Of a stretch of 64,000 bases of DNA, positions 62,552 through 64,000 are shown one piece after another. Below the pieces are notes generated by a model, which saw nothing but the letters and a program-made list of their open reading frames with translations, was not told the DNA's origin and did not search any database. Position 1 is the first letter of the stretch, and each line of letters opens with the position of its first letter. Source of the DNA: CBDCYS01 sp965226185 (GTDB lineage: Bacteria; Acidobacteriota; Terriglobia; Bryobacterales; UBA6623); contig CBDDCT010000006.1 in the NCBI GenBank assembly GCA_965226185.1, positions 1,747,538-1,811,537 on the forward strand, read 5' to 3'. Both the position numbers and the translations under genes were made by a program.

Positions 62552-64000
62552 TTACTCCCGCCGCAGCGCGGGAACGAGCGGTGTCTTCAGCGTGGCCGCG
62601 ACAGCGGCGGCGCCCGCCAGCAGTCCCACGGCGACGATCGCCAGCAGGGTTACCAACAGCGAAAACCAGGGGGGCTCGGCCATGCCGCTCAACAGGTGAG
62701 GCAGCACGGCAAGCAGAGCCGTCAGGGCTCCGGTGACCGTGCCGAAAACGAGCAGGAATCCATTCTCCGCCAGCACCAGCCAAGAGATCGAAGAGCTGCC
62801 GAAGCCCACGGCTTGCAGCAGCGCCAACTCACTGCGCCGCTCCAAGACACTGCGGACCATGACGACGGCCAAGCCAAGCGTCCCCAGCAGCAGACCCAGC
62901 CCGCCCAGCGTCTGGAAGGTGCTCAGGTAGGTGTTCTCGACGATCAAATATCCGGCCAGCCGGTCGGCGCTTCGGGTGGCGTCGAAGCCCTGGTCGGCGA
63001 AGCGCTCCTCGAGCTGCGTTCCGGCCTCGGGTGAGGCGGTCTCGATGAGGAATTGGTTGTAGCCGCCGTGGCTGGGAAACATGTCGAGAAAGTTCGCTTC
63101 CGACATGATGAGCTGGGACTGAAAGACGCTTCGCGAGAGCAGGCCGGCGATGACCAAGCGGCGGCCGCGGCCCTGTTCGTCCGGTGTAGGTGAGGTCCTT
63201 GCCAAGGCCAAGGTGCAGAATATACTGCACGGAGTTGACGTCGCCGAACACTGGAATGGCGTCCCCGTCCAATTTCTTATCGAGCAGCAGCCAAGGGTTC
63301 GCCGACTCACGTTCCGACTCCGCCAGCGTGCCCGCAAACGCAAAACCGCCCCTTTCAATCAGCCCGGCGCTGGCTCCCAGCAGGGTCGGCTTCGAGGGGC
63401 GGTAAAGATTGAGGCAGCTCGCATCTTCTCCCGGCTTGGCGCGCAAGGAGAATATTCGCATCGCCGCCGCCTCTTCGGCGTCCTCGAACTCCAACTGATC
63501 GCGATAGACCGGCAGGTCGGATTCCGCGATGAACCGAAAACCTCCGTCTCCCGAGTTCAGTGACGGCTCTTGCGCCCTCACGTCGTGGCGGTTGAGCGCG
63601 ACCGCGACAATCACGAAGGTAGCGCTGGCGACCAACCCTGCCGAGAGGACACTGCGGGTCGGATAGCGTCGTCCATTCCGCGCACCGAGCTTCGCCAGCG
63701 GAGCCGCGCCATGCCCGCTGATCGCCCCCGCCGACTGGCGCAACAGCATCGCCCGGAAAAACGCCAGCGATGCGACCAGCAGCAACGCCCCAACCCCGAA
63801 GAACACCCCGGCCGCCGGAACGTCTTCCACCGTCGCCGCGACAACAGCCAGCAGCGCCGCAAGTCCCGCCGAGGACAGCGCGACAATTTGGGGACGCCGC
63901 GCTTTTTGAACGCCTGCCGAGGTCGCGGGCGCGTCTTCGAGAGCACCGGCGAGCATGGAGCGGGGAGTCAGCCGTTCCAGCTTCCGGACACCAAGCCAGA
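62552..64000 (-). pseudogene. ABC transporter permease (FtsX/MacB type), single-base frameshift, 5' end outside window
   Basis: The frame is open from the window edge (LGVRKLERLTPRSMLAGALEDA...) through YPTRSVLSAGLVASATFVIVAVALNRHD to LHLGLGKDLTYT. A single extra base near 63181 (ACCGGAC where ACCGAC would keep the frame) then shifts it. The protein continues in the next frame as DEQGRGRRLVIAGLLSRSVFQSQLIMSEANFLDMFPSHGG, followed by the C-terminal permease helices (STFQTLGGLGLLLGTLGLAVVMVRSVLERRSELALLQAVGFG, NGFLLVFGTVTGAL). Only the sum of both frames makes a complete FtsX-like C-terminal half. A sequencing error would explain it equally well. Confidence 0.82.

Overview
The window is GC-rich (about 60%) chromosomal DNA from a Gram-negative bacterium, most likely an Acidobacteriota member of the Bryobacter/Solibacter type. 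The evidence for this is a planctomycete-type cytochrome/DUF1549/DUF1553 protein with a Tat-exported DUF1501 protein, an acidobacterial-style VWA protein, many Tat-type exported enzymes, and abundant intergenic palindromic repeats. The taxonomic call is inference from gene content.

Layout. 1-9.5 kb: edge-truncated alpha/beta hydrolase (-), the DUF1549/1553 cytochrome, a cytidylyltransferase/CDP-alcohol phosphotransferase fusion with an HD protein, a lower-GC methyltransferase, then DUF1501. 9.5-18.7 kb: a beta-propeller/PHP-like exported protein, uvrA, purM-purN and tyrS. 18.9-31.5 kb: exported or metabolic singletons (PIG-L deacetylase, exported SelA-like PLP protein, queF, a phosphodiesterase, an S55 peptidase with a propeller protein, an SGNH esterase, a metal-binding protein broken by an in-frame stop, a cytochrome c). 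31.5-37 kb: a gene-poor stretch, a degraded voltage-gated K+ channel, an orphan MazE-like antitoxin, and trkA-trkH. 37.3-39.1 kb: a complete IS1380-family element with terminal repeats and a 5-bp target duplication. 39.2-43.8 kb: a 1140-residue unknown protein and a VWA protein. 43.8-51.5 kb: a histidine operon (hisI-D-C-HAD-B-H-F, minus strand) divergent from argC-argB. 51.8-56.2 kb: a MoeA-like protein, a tandem PilZ protein, a GT87 protein cut by a second, left-truncated IS1380 copy. 56.7-64 kb: a Gfo/Idh/MocA oxidoreductase, a class III aminotransferase, dapF, a PfkB kinase, mtnP and a frameshifted ABC permease.

The best regulatory discovery is upstream of hisI. It is a 21-codon leader peptide with seven histidines, a rho-independent terminator between leader and hisI, and a competing antiterminator that overlaps the leader stop codon. 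This is a complete transcription-attenuation device. Its -10 box sits so close to the leader ATG that the leader mRNA would be essentially leaderless.

The other themes are repeats and gene decay. At least three families of palindromic intergenic repeats recur across the window. Coding tandem repeats occur in hisD, the phosphodiesterase and one IS1380 transposase. Genes are interrupted in the metal-binding protein, the K+ channel, the ABC permease, GT87 and IS copy 2. The two IS1380 copies lie in direct orientation about 15.6 kb apart and bracket the his and arg genes.
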